NCBI GenBank assembly: GCA_963681505.1
Contig: OY811973.1
Coordinates: 12,641,525-12,705,524 of the forward strand
From: Eunapius fragilis
Lineage: Eukaryota; Porifera; Demospongiae; Spongillida; Spongillidae
Reading direction: 5' to 3'
Length of the DNA stretch: 64,000 nt
Shown here: positions 35,031 through 47,820 of the stretch, piece after piece
How the letters are laid out: each line of letters opens with the position of its first letter
Numbering within the stretch: position 1 is the first letter of the stretch
The notes under the pieces: model-generated
The model's input: only the letters and a program-made list of their open reading frames with translations
Told to the model about the DNA's origin: nothing
Database searches by the model: none
Position numbers and translations under genes: made by a program

Positions 35031-36321
35031 GCGTGTGTTAGGCACATTTGTACTGCAGGGAGGTGGAGGGGCTTAGACATCAGATCATGTGATGCATGTG
35101 TGTACTGTCAAGGCAAGCAAATGGGAAGATTGCGATGTACAGTAAGGAGCTTAATTGCCTTATAACTCCACATGGACCTCACGACTGAATACTGAATACA
35201 CAGAAACAGTATCATAAGCTGTATACATACCAGATATACTCTTCCTGTGACGATTGAACAGCCAGTAGGCCAAGATTGCTATGGTTACTGCAAATACCAC
35301 AATGGGCACACCAAGGCCAATTCCAACACCAACAGCAACTGCAACTGAGGGAATCCATTAGTAATACATTTACTACACCAGTATCTCTACTCATCATTAC
35401 AAACATGGCAACATACATGTACCTGAATTGGTCTGACAGATTGCATACATGTATACCATGTCATATGTGCATCGATGTAACATGTAACATAAAGTATCAT
35501 ATAAGCTCCTCCTCTCTACAACCCCCCCCCCCCCCCCCACATCCCTTTCAAAAGCCGTATCGATTTCTGGATATTATTTTGCAGAAGCATTCATAGTTAT
35601 GGAAAATTATTTAAACACAAGCCATTTTTACTAATGGAGGCAGAGTGGGAGGGGGTGGGGTTGGAAACTGAAATGTGGTACTGTATGGTACATGTAAATA
35701 GTTCATGTCATTACTGAATAGCGAGAGTTAATTTTTAATTTCACTCCTTCTTATCCAGGTAGCCAAACCTACAAATGTAGCAGAGTAAATATTTCATAAC
35801 TAACCTGATGACATCTGCTTATTAATGACCTCAGTACCTGTGATGGATACAACAAAGATTAAACAGATCTGACGAATTCATTAATTCAGGCAGAAAGAAA
35901 CAGTTGTAGTTTTGAAATGTGAAAGTACAATCATACTATAGCACCAAACATAATATTTCCACAGCCCTAACCTTGCTTGGGGTCACTCCATGGCCCAACT
36001 CCGCCCCCATTTATGGCTGCTATGGTAACACTGTACAGGGCTCCTGTTGTCTTTACATTTTGGTTATAGGTACAAATCTGATCCAGAGCAGTAGTCCTTA
36101 ACAGAAGGTGAGGATGTGATGTTGAAACCTTGTGATGAAGACATTATCAGGTAACCTGTGACGTTACCTCCCTATATAAGGGCAATAGTGGTGTATGAGG
36201 AAATATGGAGCATCAATGAATGTGAGACATATGTAGTGTTATCATTAGTAATATAATGTTATTGACCCATAAATGAATGGCTGCTGAAAGCTAATTAAAG
36301 TTAAAGTCAAAGAGATATTTT

Positions 36322-36440
36322 AATGTGGTGCTCATGTACACCCCAGTGGTCATTGATGTGGTGCTCATGTACACCCCAGTGGTCATTAATGTGGTGCTCA
36401 TGTACACCCCAGTGGTCATTCATGTGGTGCTCATGTACAC
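36322..36440. repeat. 33-bp minisatellite, short allele in paralogue
   Basis: Four copies of the same GTGGTGCTCATGTACACCCC unit found at 14,098-14,655, in the same intronic position next to the exon 4 donor of the paralogue. Confidence 0.95.
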
Positions 36441-36849
36441 CCTAGTCTCATACCACATGTGCCCATGTGATGATCAGTTGGGTGGTCGTGTCCAGCAGTA
36501 ACTGCTGCACCCTGATGTTTGTAGGGGGGAGGGACACTGGAGGGGGAGGAGCTTAAGGTAATACCATGGCAACATACCATGTTGGTACACTTACATGTTC
36601 CAGTGTTTATGTATGCTGAGTTACTTCCAGCACAGTTGATGGCCACCACTGTTATGAAGATGGGGGTATTACTGGGTAAGCCATCAAATGTGGTGTTAGG
36701 TGACAAAGTGACTACACTTCTTGCACTTCCTGTCCTCATCACAGAGATGTTGTAGTAGGCGGGGCTACCTCCATATGATGGAGATGTCACCATGACAACC
36801 AGAGTATTCAGTCCTGGTGCTACTAATGCAGAGGTTGGTCCTGGTGGAG

Positions 36850-37019
<170 letters not shown>

Positions 37020-37519
37020 ATAAATGGCACAACTTTTGCACACAATGTGGTATGATTATTAAGACTAAAGAACACATCACGTCTAGGCCTTGCCCGGGCT
37101 GGTGGAAAATGTTCAGATGGAAACATTAAAGTCCTGGTCAGCATCGAGGAAGCATACGTTTATGTAGCATGTATTTTAATTATACTCATAGCAAATCAAT
37201 TACCACAATTCGATGTCAGCCATGCATGGTGAGAAAAAGAAACTTATATAGCGTAACGTGAAGTCAAAAAATTCAAGTTTATCCAGCTTTGATGATTGAT
37301 GCCGAATAAGCAGCTGAACAATGTAGCGCCAACTTACAAAGGCCTAGCCCACCTCGACTATTATTATTATGATTATTAATATTTAACACCAGATTAGCAA
37401 TGTTTTACACAGGGGTTTAATCTCCTATGGCAGGTCCTTACCTACAGCATACATGGTAGTTGATCCAATAGTTCCTATGACAACACCATTGCATTCATGA
37501 TGAAAGAGAGAGGGATTAA

Positions 37520-38030
37520 TTAGAGTATGTACAGAGTGCCACAGCAGTGTAGGGGTGTACAACATGTGTGTTGTGAAGTATGGATCCTTCTAAATCTGAA
37601 GGGACAAGCCACAGAGGTCAAACGTGGCCTCCCTCCATTGGATGATTCGTGATGGTATAGTGCATCATCGTTCTGATTGGTTGATTCATGTTATGGACTT
37701 GTTTGTTCTATTGCCTGGCGACTATAGTCAGTATATCTCACTGGGGTCTAGGAATATTGCAGGGGCTTAAAGTAGCATCTATGAAATAGAGCATGTACAG
37801 AGTGTAGGGATGCGCAACATGTGTGTTGTGAAGCATGTTGGAGACTGGTACTCTGCCCATACCAAAAAAGGTCTAGAGGACTGAACTGTCAAACATGAGG
37901 GGTCATTGGATGATTTGTGTTGGTGTTGCATGTGGTCACTATATTGTACATGTTGCTTGTGTGTTATTGAATCGCTTGGTGACCTTTGTGGGTCTCTATT
38001 TCCCTGCAGTGGCTTAATGGAACTAATCTT
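37520..38030. repeat. two diverged tandem copies, about 260 bp
   Basis: Copies at about 37,520-37,780 and 37,788-38,030 share gtacagagtg, caacatgtgtgttgtgaag, ttggatgatt and a closing gcaggggcttaa or gcagtggcttaa. They lie where most of the Ig-like exon of the paralogue is missing, so this insertion or rearrangement may have removed it. Confidence 0.7.
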
Positions 38031-38202
38031 TAGTGACTATAACATACACCCCTTGCTCACATACATGTAGTAACACCACTCACATGAGGTAAGGAGGATG
38101 GTAGTGAAGATGGTCACATATGTCCACATCTGTATAGGAAATGGAAGACCACATCATAATGTGATCACAAATCATTTCCCAGTCATGAAAATAATTAGCC
38201 TG

Positions 38203-41200
38203 TAGTGGAGAGGGGGAGGTGACAATGATGTAGTGGAGAGGGAGAGGTGACACAGTGATGTAGTGGAGAGGGGAGGTGACAATGATGTAGTGGAGAGGGA
38301 GAGGTGACACAGTGATGTAGTGGAGAGGGGGAGGTGACACAGTGATGTACTGGAGATGGGGAGGTTAACACAGTGATGTAGTGGAGAGGGGATGACAGTG
38401 ATGTAGTGGAGAGGGGGAGGTGACACAGTGATGTAGTGGAGAGGGGAGGTGACACAGTGATGTAGTGGAGAGGGGGAAGTGACACAGTGATGTACTGGAG
38501 AGGGGGAGGTGACACAGTGATGTAGTGGAGAGGGGGAGGTGACACAGTGATGTAATGGAGAGGGGGAGGTGACACAGTGATGTAGTGGAGAGGGGGAGGT
38601 GACACAGTGATGTAGTGGAGAGGGGAGGTGACACAGTGATCCAGTGGAGAGGGGGAGGTGACACAGTGATGTAGTGGAGAGAGGGAAGTGACACAGTGAT
38701 GTAGTGGAGAGGGGAGGTGACACAGTTATGTAGTGGAGAGGGGGAGGTGACATAGTGATGTAGTGGAGAGGGGGAGGTGACACAGTGATGTAGTGGAGAG
38801 GGGGAGGTGACACAGTGATGTAGTGGAGAGGGGGAGGTGACACAGTGATGTAGTGGAGAGGGGGAGGTGACACAGTGATGTAGTGGAGAGGGGAGGTGAC
38901 ACAGTGATGTAGTGGAGAGGGGGAGGTGACACAGTGATGTAGTGGAGAGGGGGAGGTGACACAGTGATGTAGTGGAGAGGGGGAGGTGACACAGTGATGT
39001 AGTGGAGAGGGGGAGGTGACACAGTGATGTAGTGGAGAGGGGGAGGTGACACAGTGATGTAGTGGAGAGGGGGAGGTGACACAGTGATGTAGTGGAGAGG
39101 GGGAGGTGACACAGTGATGTAGTGGAGAGGGGGAGGTGACACAGTGATGTAGTGGAGAGGGGGAGGTGACACAGTGATGTAGTGGAGAGGGGGAAGTGAC
39201 ACAGTGATGTAGTGGAGAGGGGAGGTGACACAGTGATGTAGTGGAGAGGGGGAAGTGACACAGTGATGTAGTGGAGAAGGGAAGGTGACCCAGTGATGTA
39301 GTGGAGAGGGAGAGGTGACACAGTGATGTAGTGGAGAGGGGAGAGGTGACACAATGATATAGTGGAGAGGGGAGGTGACACAGTGATGTAGTGGAGAGGG
39401 AGAGGTGACACAATGATGTAGTGGAGAGGGGGAGGTGACACAGTGATGTAGTGGAGAGGGAGAGATGACACAGTGATGTAGTGGAGAGGGGAGGTGACAC
39501 AGTGATGTAGTGGAGAGGGGGAGGTGACACAGTGATGTAGTGGAGAGGGGGAAGTGACACAGTGATGTAGTGGAGAGGGGAGGTGACACAGTGATGTAGT
39601 GGAGAGGGGGAAGTGACACAGTGATGTAGTGGAGAAGGGAAGGTGACCCAGTGATGTAGTGGAGAGGGGGAAGTGACACAGTGATGTAGTGGAGAGGGGG
39701 AGGTGACACAGTGATGTAGTGGAGAGGGGGAGGTGACACAATGATGTAGTGGAGAGGGGCGAAGTGATGTAGTGGAGAGGGGGAGGTGACGCAGTGATGT
39801 AGTGGAGAGGGGGAGGTGACACACTGATGTAGTGGAGAGGGGGAGGTGACACAGTGATGTAGTGGAGAGGGGGAGGTGACACAGTTATGTAGTGGAGAGG
39901 GGAGGTGACACAGTGATGTAGTGGAGAGGGGGAGGTGACACAGTGATGTAGTGGAGAGGGGGAAGTGACACAGTGATGTAGTGGAGAGGGGGAGGTGACC
40001 CAGTGATGTAGTGGAGAGGGAGATGACACAGTGATGTAGTGGAGAGGGGAGGTGACACAGTGATGTAGTGGAGAGGGGGAGGTGACACAGTGATGTAGTG
40101 GAGAGGGGGAAGTGACACAGTGATGTAGTGGAGAGGGGGAGGTGACCCAGTGATGTAGTGGAGAGGGAGATGACACAGTGATGTAGCGGAGAGGGGAGGT
40201 GACACAGTGATGTAATGGAGAGGGGGAGGTGACACAGTGATGTCGTGGAGAGGGGGAAGTGACACAGTGATATAGTGGAGAGGGAGAGGTGACACAATGA
40301 TGTAGTGGAGAGGGGAGGTGACCCAGTGATGTAGTGGAGAGGGAGATGACACAGTGATGTAGTGGAGAGGGGGAAGTGACACAGTGATGTAGTGGAGAGG
40401 GCGAAGTGTCACAGTGATGTAGTGGAGAGGGGGAGGTGACACAGTGATGTAGTGGAGAGGGGAGGTGACACAGTGATGTAGTGGAGAGGGGGAGGTGACA
40501 GTGATGTAGTGGAGAGGGGGAGGTGACACAGTGATGTAGTGGAGAGGGAGAGGTGACACAGTGATGTAGTGGAGAGGGGAAGTGACACAGTGATGTAGTG
40601 GAGAGGGGGAGGTGACACAGTGATGTAGTGGAGAGAGGCAAGTGACACAGTGATGTAGTGGAGAGAGGGAAGTGACACAGTGATGTAGTGGAGAGGGGAG
40701 GTGACACAGTGATGTAGTGGAGAGGGAGAGGTGCCACAATGATGTAGTGGAGAGGGGAGGTGACACAGTGATGTAGTGGAGAGGGAGAGGTGACACAATG
40801 ATGTAGTGGAGAGGGGGATGTGACACAGTGATGTAGTGGAGAGGGGGAGGTGACACAGTGATGTAGTGGAGAGGGGGAGGTGACACAATGATGTAGTGGA
40901 GAGGGGGAGGTGACACAGTGATGTAGTGGAGAGGGGGAGGTGACACAGTGATGTAGTGGAGAGGGGGAGGTGACACAGTGATGTAGTGGAGAGGGAGATG
41001 ACACAGTGATGTAGTGGAGACGGGAGGTGACCCAGTGATGTAGTGGAGAGGGAGATGACACAGTGATGTAGTGGAGAGGGGAGGTGACACAGTGATGTAA
41101 TGGAGAGGGGGAGGTGACACAGTGATGTAGTGGAGAGGGGGAGGTGACATAGTGATGTAGTGGAGAGGGGGAGGTGACCCAGTGATGTAGTGGAGAGGGA

Positions 41201-42085
41201 GATGACACAGTGATGTAGTGGAGAGGGGAGGTGACACAGTGATGTAGTGGAGAGGGGAGGTGACACAATGATGTAGTGGAGAGGGGAGGTGACACAGTGA
41301 TGTAGTGGAGAGGGGAGGTGACACAGTGATGTAGTGGAGAGGGGAGGTGACACAGTGATGTAGTGGAGAGGGGAGGGGACTCAGTGATGTAGTGGAGAGG
41401 GGGAGGTGACAGTGATGTAGTGGAGAGGGGGAGGTGACACAGTGATGTAGTGGAGAGGGAGAGGTGACACAGTGATGTAGTGGAGAGGGGAAGTGACACA
41501 GTGATGTAGTGGAGAGGGGGAGGTGACACAGTGATGTAGTGGAGAGGGGGAGGTGACACAGTGATGTAGTGGAGAGAGGCAAGTGACACAGTGATGTAGT
41601 GGAGAGGGAAGGTGACACAGTGATGTAGTGGTGAGGGGAGGTGACACAGTGATGTAGTGGAGAGGGAGAGGTGACACAATGATGTAGTGGAGAGGGGAGG
41701 TGACAGTGATGTAGTGGAGAGGGGAGGTGACACAGTCATGTAGTGGAGAGGGGAGGTGACACAGTAATGTAGTGGAGAGGGGAGGGGACTCAGTGATGTA
41801 GTGGAGAGGGGGAGGTGACAGTGATGTAGTGGAGAGGGGGAGGTGACACAGTGATGTAGTGGAGAGGGAGAGGTGACACAGTGATGTAGTGGAGAGGGGA
41901 AGTGACACAGTGATGTAGTGGAGAGGGGGAGGTGACACAGTGATGTAGTGGAGAGGGGAGGTGACACAGTGATGTAGTGGAGAGGGAGAGGTGACACAAT
42001 GATGTAGTGGAGAGGGGGAAGTGACACAGTGATGTAGTGGAGAGGGGGAGGTGACACAGTGATGTAGTGGAGAGGGGCGAAGAAA
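38203..42085. repeat. 30-bp G-rich minisatellite, array 2 (3.9 kb)
   Basis: About 130 copies of the TGGAGAGGGGGAGGTGAC unit also seen at 1-580. Variants (one G fewer, a/g changes, short deletions) recur in blocks, showing higher-order duplication. The plus strand is almost purely purine apart from t and c at fixed positions. The minus strand is open in several frames for over 1,200 codons, an artefact of the 30-bp period. Confidence 0.98.
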
Positions 42086-42231
42086 CACTGAAGGCAGTAC
42101 CTAACAGTCCCTAAATGAGTGTGCTGAGCCCACAAAATGGTGGCTACCTACATCTGTGTTGCCAGAAGACTACAGAAGCAGCTAGTGGCCCAACTGAAAT
42201 TTAACTTCTATAGTTATCTGATACCCCAATA

Positions 42232-42487
42232 GTATCCATAGTGTTGGGGGAGGGGCAATAGTGTTGGGGGAGGGGCACTAATACGTCCATAGTGTTGAGG
42301 GCGGGCACTAATTCATCCATTGTGTTGGGGGAGGGGCACTAATACATCCATAGTGTTAGGGGAGGGGCACTAATACATCCATAGTGTTGGGGGAGGGGCA
42401 CTAATGCATCCATAGTGTTGGGGGAGGGGCACTAATACCTCCATAATGTTGGGTGAGGGGCTCTAAATACGTCCATAGCGGGGGAGG
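42232..42487. repeat. 31-bp minisatellite, array 2
   Basis: About eight copies of the CCATAGTGTTGGGGGAGGGG unit in the same position relative to the 30-bp array as at 581-955. Confidence 0.95.
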
Positions 42488-43289
42488 GTGGCAAACCAGA
42501 ATTGAACAGTAAACTAGGAAATACTGACTAGAATAAAAGCGGGTTTCTCCCCAACTGTATTACTTTGACCATAGATATATGCTCCGCTGCCCCGCAGTGC
42601 GCTATTCGACTATCAGTTTGGCCTCTTTTTGTCATGCACAGGTGGTGAACACCAATGTCATTGTTGTGGTCATCTTGCATGAGCATGGGGGCAGGAGGAG
42701 CCAATGATTTTTCACGGGGTGCAGGCTACTATATACAGGGGGTAGTCTCGGCCCCAAACCCAACGCAGAATGCAAAACCAGTGTGAAGCAATTGCAACTG
42801 AAAAGTTATTAAAAATATAGTGTTTGGAATGTAATTATAACACCATTTATGAACTGTATCACACGACTGGGAGTGTCACATGACTGCCTGCATCTGATTG
42901 GTGCATAGCGACATAATTATGTTGCTATGCACCAGATGTATAATTCATTTATATGTCTGGGATGTGTGTGAATACGTATGTGTTATCCGAATTTATTTAA
43001 GCACATATGCCTTGAAACTAATGTGCTATTAACGCACTGACAATTTGCTATATGCACTAAAGCTGTGTACAGGTAGGCCCACTATGGTAGGGAACATTGG
43101 AAAGAGAACTAGGGGCTGTGTGTGGGTGGTAGGGGAGGAGGTTCTATTGAACCCACTGACACCCCCCCCACCCCTCCCCCATGGATCCGCCACTGTTTCC
43201 CATGCTGTTCTGTTATTTTTCCACATTTAGGAAACAAACATCATTACAGCAATATGCCTTTATTATAAAAAAGAGCATTTATAACTAAT

Positions 43290-43664
43290 TCACAATAACA
43301 CTTCAGTACCAATCCCCACACATCTGCCAACCACATAGCCATGTTTCACAGATACAACACTACCATCCTCCTCCTTCCTCCACTTCTGATCTTCCCCACC
43401 ATTGGAGGTAGTGACAAAACATTTGGGACGTCCTCCTTCATCAACCTGATAGGTGAGTACCTTCCCATGAAGGCTTGAAATGACTAGGTAGTGGTTCCCA
43501 TCAGGTAGGGGGTGGAGGTACCACTGCTGGCTATCAGTGGGTGTGGCAGCCCTGGGATTGAAGATGGCAGCTGCTCCATTACCCTTGCAGACAGGACCAT
43601 TGGCTAGGTGCTCCAGGTCAAGCACATGATCATCAGTGTCGTGTTGGATGTAACACAACACATA
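43290..43664 (-). CDS. paralogous last beta-trefoil exon
   Basis: A 375-nt exon, two codons shorter at its 5' end than the one at 3,690-4,070 and otherwise nearly identical. It has an intact frame from a ccacacag acceptor to a stop, with SQQWYLHPLPDGNHYLVIS and DQKWRKEEDG. No upstream beta-trefoil exon is visible to the right, where a plus-strand gene starts within 500 bp. It may be an orphaned exon, or its partners may lie beyond the window, but the exon itself shows no damage. Confidence 0.7.
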   Translation of the reverse strand, partial: YVLCYIQHDTDDHVLDLEHLANGPVCKGNGAAAIFNPRAATPTDSQQWYLHPLPDGNHYLVISSLHGKVLTYQVDEGGRPKCFVTTSNGGEDQKWRKEEDGSVVSVKHGYVVGRCVGIGTEVLL

Positions 43665-44142
43665 CTGTGTGGAGAATTGTTCAAATCAATTGAAGTTAGT
43701 AGTTCAGTCCCCAGGCCTTTGAATTATGTTCTTACGTTAAGCATATTAACATGTGTGAGACTGACATTTACAGGGATGCAGGTGATGAAGTGGTTATTAT
43801 CCGCATACCTATGTGCTCAGTAAATATGATGATGTTACTTTGACATGGCAAAACTATTATAAGACAACTATCTATAATGATGTGATGTAATGTATTCATG
43901 AACAGAATTGAAGATGATGACTAAAAATATTGTCCCTTTACAGTCCTAACTAATATGTGAGACCGCTACACAATTTGTTCATGTACTTGTACATATGACC
44001 CATCAACTACAAGTGCCAATCCTAAGGTAATGATGAATGTACCGTTGAAGTGTTCCAGATTAGGTAGAAACCAATAGTACATGTAGGTATGTTCACTTTT
44101 TCATATTAATATAACCTTCTGTTATGGAATTTGTCTATTCAG

Positions 44143-45577
44143 TTGGGGGAACTTTCTTAACTGAAGTAACTTACCAGGGTTCTGACTATACCACTGTCAG
44201 ATGTACATTCAGTGATGGTCTCTCTCACTACTGTCTGCTCTGCTGCAGTACTGACCAATCACAACAAGGCTATGCATACAGTAACATATCAGGTTTCATT
44301 GGCTCTGTAGTCACTGTTGGCCTTTATGGAATGAAGGCTGGAGCAGTGTACTATTGTAAACCATCTGCTGTAGGTGATGGCACTGTTGGGTGCCCAATGA
44401 CAGGAGGTTTGTTCCTTTGAATAATGTTGATTGAGATTTTAATGCACATTACCTGTTAAAGAGAATATGCCACATAACTATTGAGTTCTTAATTTCAAAC
44501 TCAAAGAGTATCAAGGTTATAAATGAATACCTTGCCAATAAAGCAAGACAAATGAGTTTGTTTTTTAAAGGACAAAAACATCATCATCTTACCTTGTTAT
44601 AAATATATCCCACTTGTTGCAGAAATGCTTTTGCAATTAATAGACACATAGATTTGTAATAGCTTTATACATACAATGCATACTATAATTGCACGACTTC
44701 TCATTAACTGTATTATACAATGCATGCATATATAATCACACAGTTAATGAGAGGTGGTGCAATAAATCAACTGAAACATTGTTCAGGTGATGGTAGGTCC
44801 ACACCATCTGACATTTCTTCCTTTTGTCCAAGAGCTCTCCAAGAGCTACCCTACTTCTCAACCAACCAGTGATTGTCTATGTGATGTCTGCCATTTGATG
44901 ACAATTTGGACATTAATCTTACTACAACATCTAAACTTTCAATTTCAATCCCTTCTATCCTCCTCAATCAAAACAAAATTATGTTCTGTATAGCAAATAT
45001 TCAAAGTCCCTTTTAACCTCTTTGTATACCTAACATTTGTAGGGAGTGGATCCGAAGTGGCTACAATACCTACTATGCCTATATCCCAAACACCCAAAGG
45101 TTAGTTGGAGGCAAAGGTGTGTCTGATATAATAGTTAATATAGTAATTTTTAGTCCAATGCTCTAACTTTCACATTCCACAAATACAATTGTTCTTAGCT
45201 GGTGAATGTGTAATCAGTTTTGCACCAGTGGTAAATATGTCTTGATGTATTTTACTTGTCGACCAATTCAAATGTACAAATATGGATATCTGCATACACC
45301 AGGACCATTGACTACCAATGCAGCTATTAAATTTGTTCCCAGTTCAACCATTGGTATAGCAGTCGGTATATCTGCCTCTGTCACCTTTGTGGTGTCCTTC
45401 TCTCTTGGAGTGTTGGTGGCTGCCATCCTGATATGCCTTTGTTACATACCGAAGATTTCTCACAAAAATATGAACCTCCATCCAGCTCCAATCAGTGAGT
45501 ACGAGGTGGTGAACACAACAACAAGAAATCTCCGTGCTGTTGAGATGAAGGCTAACACTTCTTATGGAGCTCATTAG
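44143..45577 (+). CDS. TM receptor exons with ITIM-like tail
   Basis: Exons: 44143-44406, 45043-45099, 45303-45577, all joined in phase 1. The first encodes an Ig-like cysteine-bearing domain (TTVRCTFSDG, HYCLLCCS, GAVYYCKPSAVG, VGCPMTGG). The second is a Ser/Thr/Pro stalk. The third carries TNAAIKFVPSSTIGIAVGIS, then a hydrophobic helix (FSLGVLVAAILICLCYIP), and a 35-residue tail with SEYEVV and a final NTSYGAH. SEYEVV fits the S/I/V/L-x-Y-x-x-V/L consensus of ITIM motifs. The first exon donor (GTTTGT) is weak, and the signal-peptide exon was not found; ATG at 44,124 is in frame but not signal-like. It is a partial model of a surface signalling receptor; the function is inferred. Confidence 0.6.
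44691..44761. repeat. small palindrome in receptor intron
   Basis: Arms TCTCATTAACTGT and ACAGTTAATGAGA, extended by gcac and gtgc ends, enclose a loop of about 30 bp. It lies in the first intron of the plus-strand receptor and is a likely MITE remnant. Confidence 0.55.
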
Positions 45578-45599
45578 CTTCCATATAATTTGCTTTTTG

Positions 45600-46000
45600 A
45601 TGTAACTATATGTGTGGACAATGCTAGTGATGCATTTCATCATTGCTTTAGTTCTAGTCATCATACCTCCCACTTGTACACAGAGTGATGTTAAATACTT
45701 GCATTCTCCCTTTTGTGATAGAAAAGAGTTTGAAAAATTACACGGCAACCTATCTAGCCAAAAACTGCAACAGATTTCCTGTGCAAGTGATTAGGAATGG
45801 GATTTTTACTAATGGATATATAATTGTGAGTACGGACATGAACTACCTCTATAGCTGTCAACATCCTGGAGCTGTGATATACATTTTACATAGTCCTAGA
45901 TGAATCTACATGCATTAACTGCTAGCCTTATGAAATCCTCCCGTATTCCAGGCTGCAATATTCCCGTATTCCAGGCTGCAACTTTAAAGCTGCGTATGAA
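45600..46000. other. 3' flank of receptor, no gene seen
   Basis: Short overlapping frames only; one (45,612-45,794) contains a hydrophobic stretch but has no splice context. Confidence 0.4.
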
Positions 46001-46005
46001 ACTCG

Positions 46006-46175
46006 CACAGGGAAAAATGCGTGGAATCATTTTGGAATCATTGCGTGATATTACAGAGAATCACACACAAATCACACGCTTCAGAATTTCTACGTAAGAT
46101 CACGCAATGATTTTTCAGAAGATTTAAAAATCCTCTGCAAATCAGAACTTGATTCCACGTGTTTTTTCCCCTGTG
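46006..46175. mobile_element. palindromic MITE, CACAGGGAAAAA family, copy 1
   Basis: 170 bp bounded by CACAGGGAAAAATGCGTGGAAT and its complement ending CCCCTGTG, with 3-bp direct repeats TCG on both sides (46,003-46,005 and 46,176-46,178). CAC...GTG ends with a 3-bp target duplication fit the CACTA superfamily. The second copy is at 52,397-52,549. Confidence 0.85.
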
Positions 46176-46956
46176 TCGGACGGCCCTTAAAAACACACCA
46201 AGCCACCCGTCCGTCCACGCATAGTACAGCGATACCAAAACCATTCGTACATCTCTAAAGCGCGCTGAGATAAAGTTTTAGAGCAGCACCGCGGGTTGCA
46301 AAAATATGGCTTAAATTTAACCCGCGGTTTACGACAGATGCGGGGAAATTTTGGGGATATATAATATTCATAACTCCCTCCTATAGATTTTTTTCTAAGC
46401 AAAACATGTTTAGTAATACTTCAGTCATTGTAGATGAAATTGTAAAAATGAAGAATCAGAAAGCATATTCAATTGTGGTACTGTAACATTTCAAAGCCAT
46501 CTCATTATCGTTTTAACGATGTACATGTACCACAGTATTCAAGTCACAGTTCTTTATTATTGGTTTCGTTGCTCATCAAAGCTTTTTTTAGCATAATAAA
46601 TAAGTAAAAAGGTTATGCATTAGCAAAGGACAATTAGAAAAGTCGCCATTCAGGAGATACTACATCTTTCAGTTCCCCTGAGAGCGATCGTCGGCAAATG
46701 AATGTGTTTAACTTATTAACCGTGATTGGAAAGTAAAACATTTTCACTTACAATTAGGGATGTTCTGCAGCAAAAGGTAAACATAGAAATGGAGCTTGCA
46801 GAAAATGTAAGTCCGGTGTATGCCATGATTGCTGTAGCTGTCGACGAAAAACCTGCGGGACGCCCTCCACAAACTGATGTACGGCTGCGACCAGTAGCTG
46901 AACAGACCCGGCATCATCATCATCATAGCGCTCCTGCTGTTCATGTCAGCACATCT

Positions 46957-47274
46957 CAGTGGCGGATCCAGGGGGGTGGGGGGGGGGGGGGGGGGGGAGG
47001 GGGGGGGGGTGGCGGGGGTATACTCCTCCCGCCAAGTTAGAAATTAAATATTCATAGCTACAAGGGGCGGTGTCTTATGTCGCGCTGATGATTTAAATCA
47101 TGCCGAAGTAACATGATAACAGCAAAAAAGCGGCTGGGGCGAAGCCCCAGACCCCGGGTACATCTTCCTCTCTTATGCGCAATATTTCGTAGCCACGCCC
47201 AAACCATGATTATTAAAGCCCCTCTCCTTTGCCCCTCCCCCCCCCCTCGCAAAAAAATTCTGGATCCGCCCCTG
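46957..47274. mobile_element. short TIR element, GCGGATCC family, copy 2
   Basis: 318 bp from CAGTGGCGGATCCAGG to CTGGATCCGCCCCTG with 5-bp flanking repeats CATCT (46,952-46,956 and 47,275-47,279). The interior has a long G run and a palindromic gcgaagccccag segment. It interrupts a frame that is open on both sides. Confidence 0.8.
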
Positions 47275-47279
47275 CATCT

Positions 47280-47555
47280 TCTATTGTTCCCACTGATGTT
47301 TCTGCTAGTGATACTGTCCCCGCTAATGTTCCTGCCAGGGCTACTGTTCCCGCTGATGTTCCTGCTAGTACTACTTTTCTCGCTGATGTTCCTGGTAGCG
47401 CTACTGTTCCCACTGATGTTCCTACTAGTTCTACTGTTCCCGCTGATGTTCCTACTAGTTCTACTGTTCTCGCTGATGTTCCTGCCAGGGCTACTGTTCC
47501 CGCTGATGTTCCTGCTAGGGCTACTGTTCCTGAACTTCCCGCTGCTGCAACGTAA
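47280..47555 (+). repeat. 30-bp coding-like repeat (VPADVPARAT)
   Basis: About nine copies of a 30-bp unit around CTACTGTTCCCGCTGATGTT. In one plus frame it reads as a 10-residue repeat, VPADVPARAT with variants, stopping at 47,555. Upstream of the GCGGATCC element, the frame from 46,780 (MELAENVSPVYAMIAVAVD...) may have been continuous with it before insertion. No function is assigned. Confidence 0.6.
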
Positions 47556-47820
47556 CAGTTGTTCTTGCTGACACAACTGTTCCCGCAAATATCACTTCTG
47601 ATGCCGCTATCATTGCTGATGTTCCTAGTATTGCTATCATATCACACAGCAATTATGGAAGTCGGGATTTCATTTGCCATGTTCTTAGTCTGCTATAGGT
47701 ACTGAAGCGTAATTCTGAAATAAGCCGTATGCCAAGTGTTGACCATCGAAAAGCGCTAGAGTTAAGGAAGGCTTGACTGCTGATGGTTTCAGGAGGATTT
47801 AATCCATATTCTGGAAGGGT

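Larger units (their letters stand above)
38203..44085. repeat. segmental duplication, block B
   Basis: Partner of block A (1-5,060). Homology ends at about 44,085, just before the plus-strand receptor exon, whereas in block A the sequence continues into beta-trefoil exon 2. Several transposon insertions present in A are absent here. Confidence 0.85.

Noticed and set aside
34391-35165. Open frames of 165-208 codons (PQPALA, TSSGPT, CGARAG types)
   Set aside because: All derive from the 18-bp minisatellite, are open on both strands and have no splice or domain support.
38172-42135. Very long minus-strand open frames (up to 1,256 codons)
   Set aside because: They are a by-product of the 30-bp minisatellite, which has no stop on that strand. 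Several frames are open at once and the translation is a monotonous LHYITVSPPP repeat.
43764-43823. Signal-peptide-like MKWLLSAYLCAQ upstream of the plus-strand receptor
   Set aside because: It is followed by a stop with no GT donor at the right place, and the homologous sequence in block A (about 4,812) is not conserved as coding.
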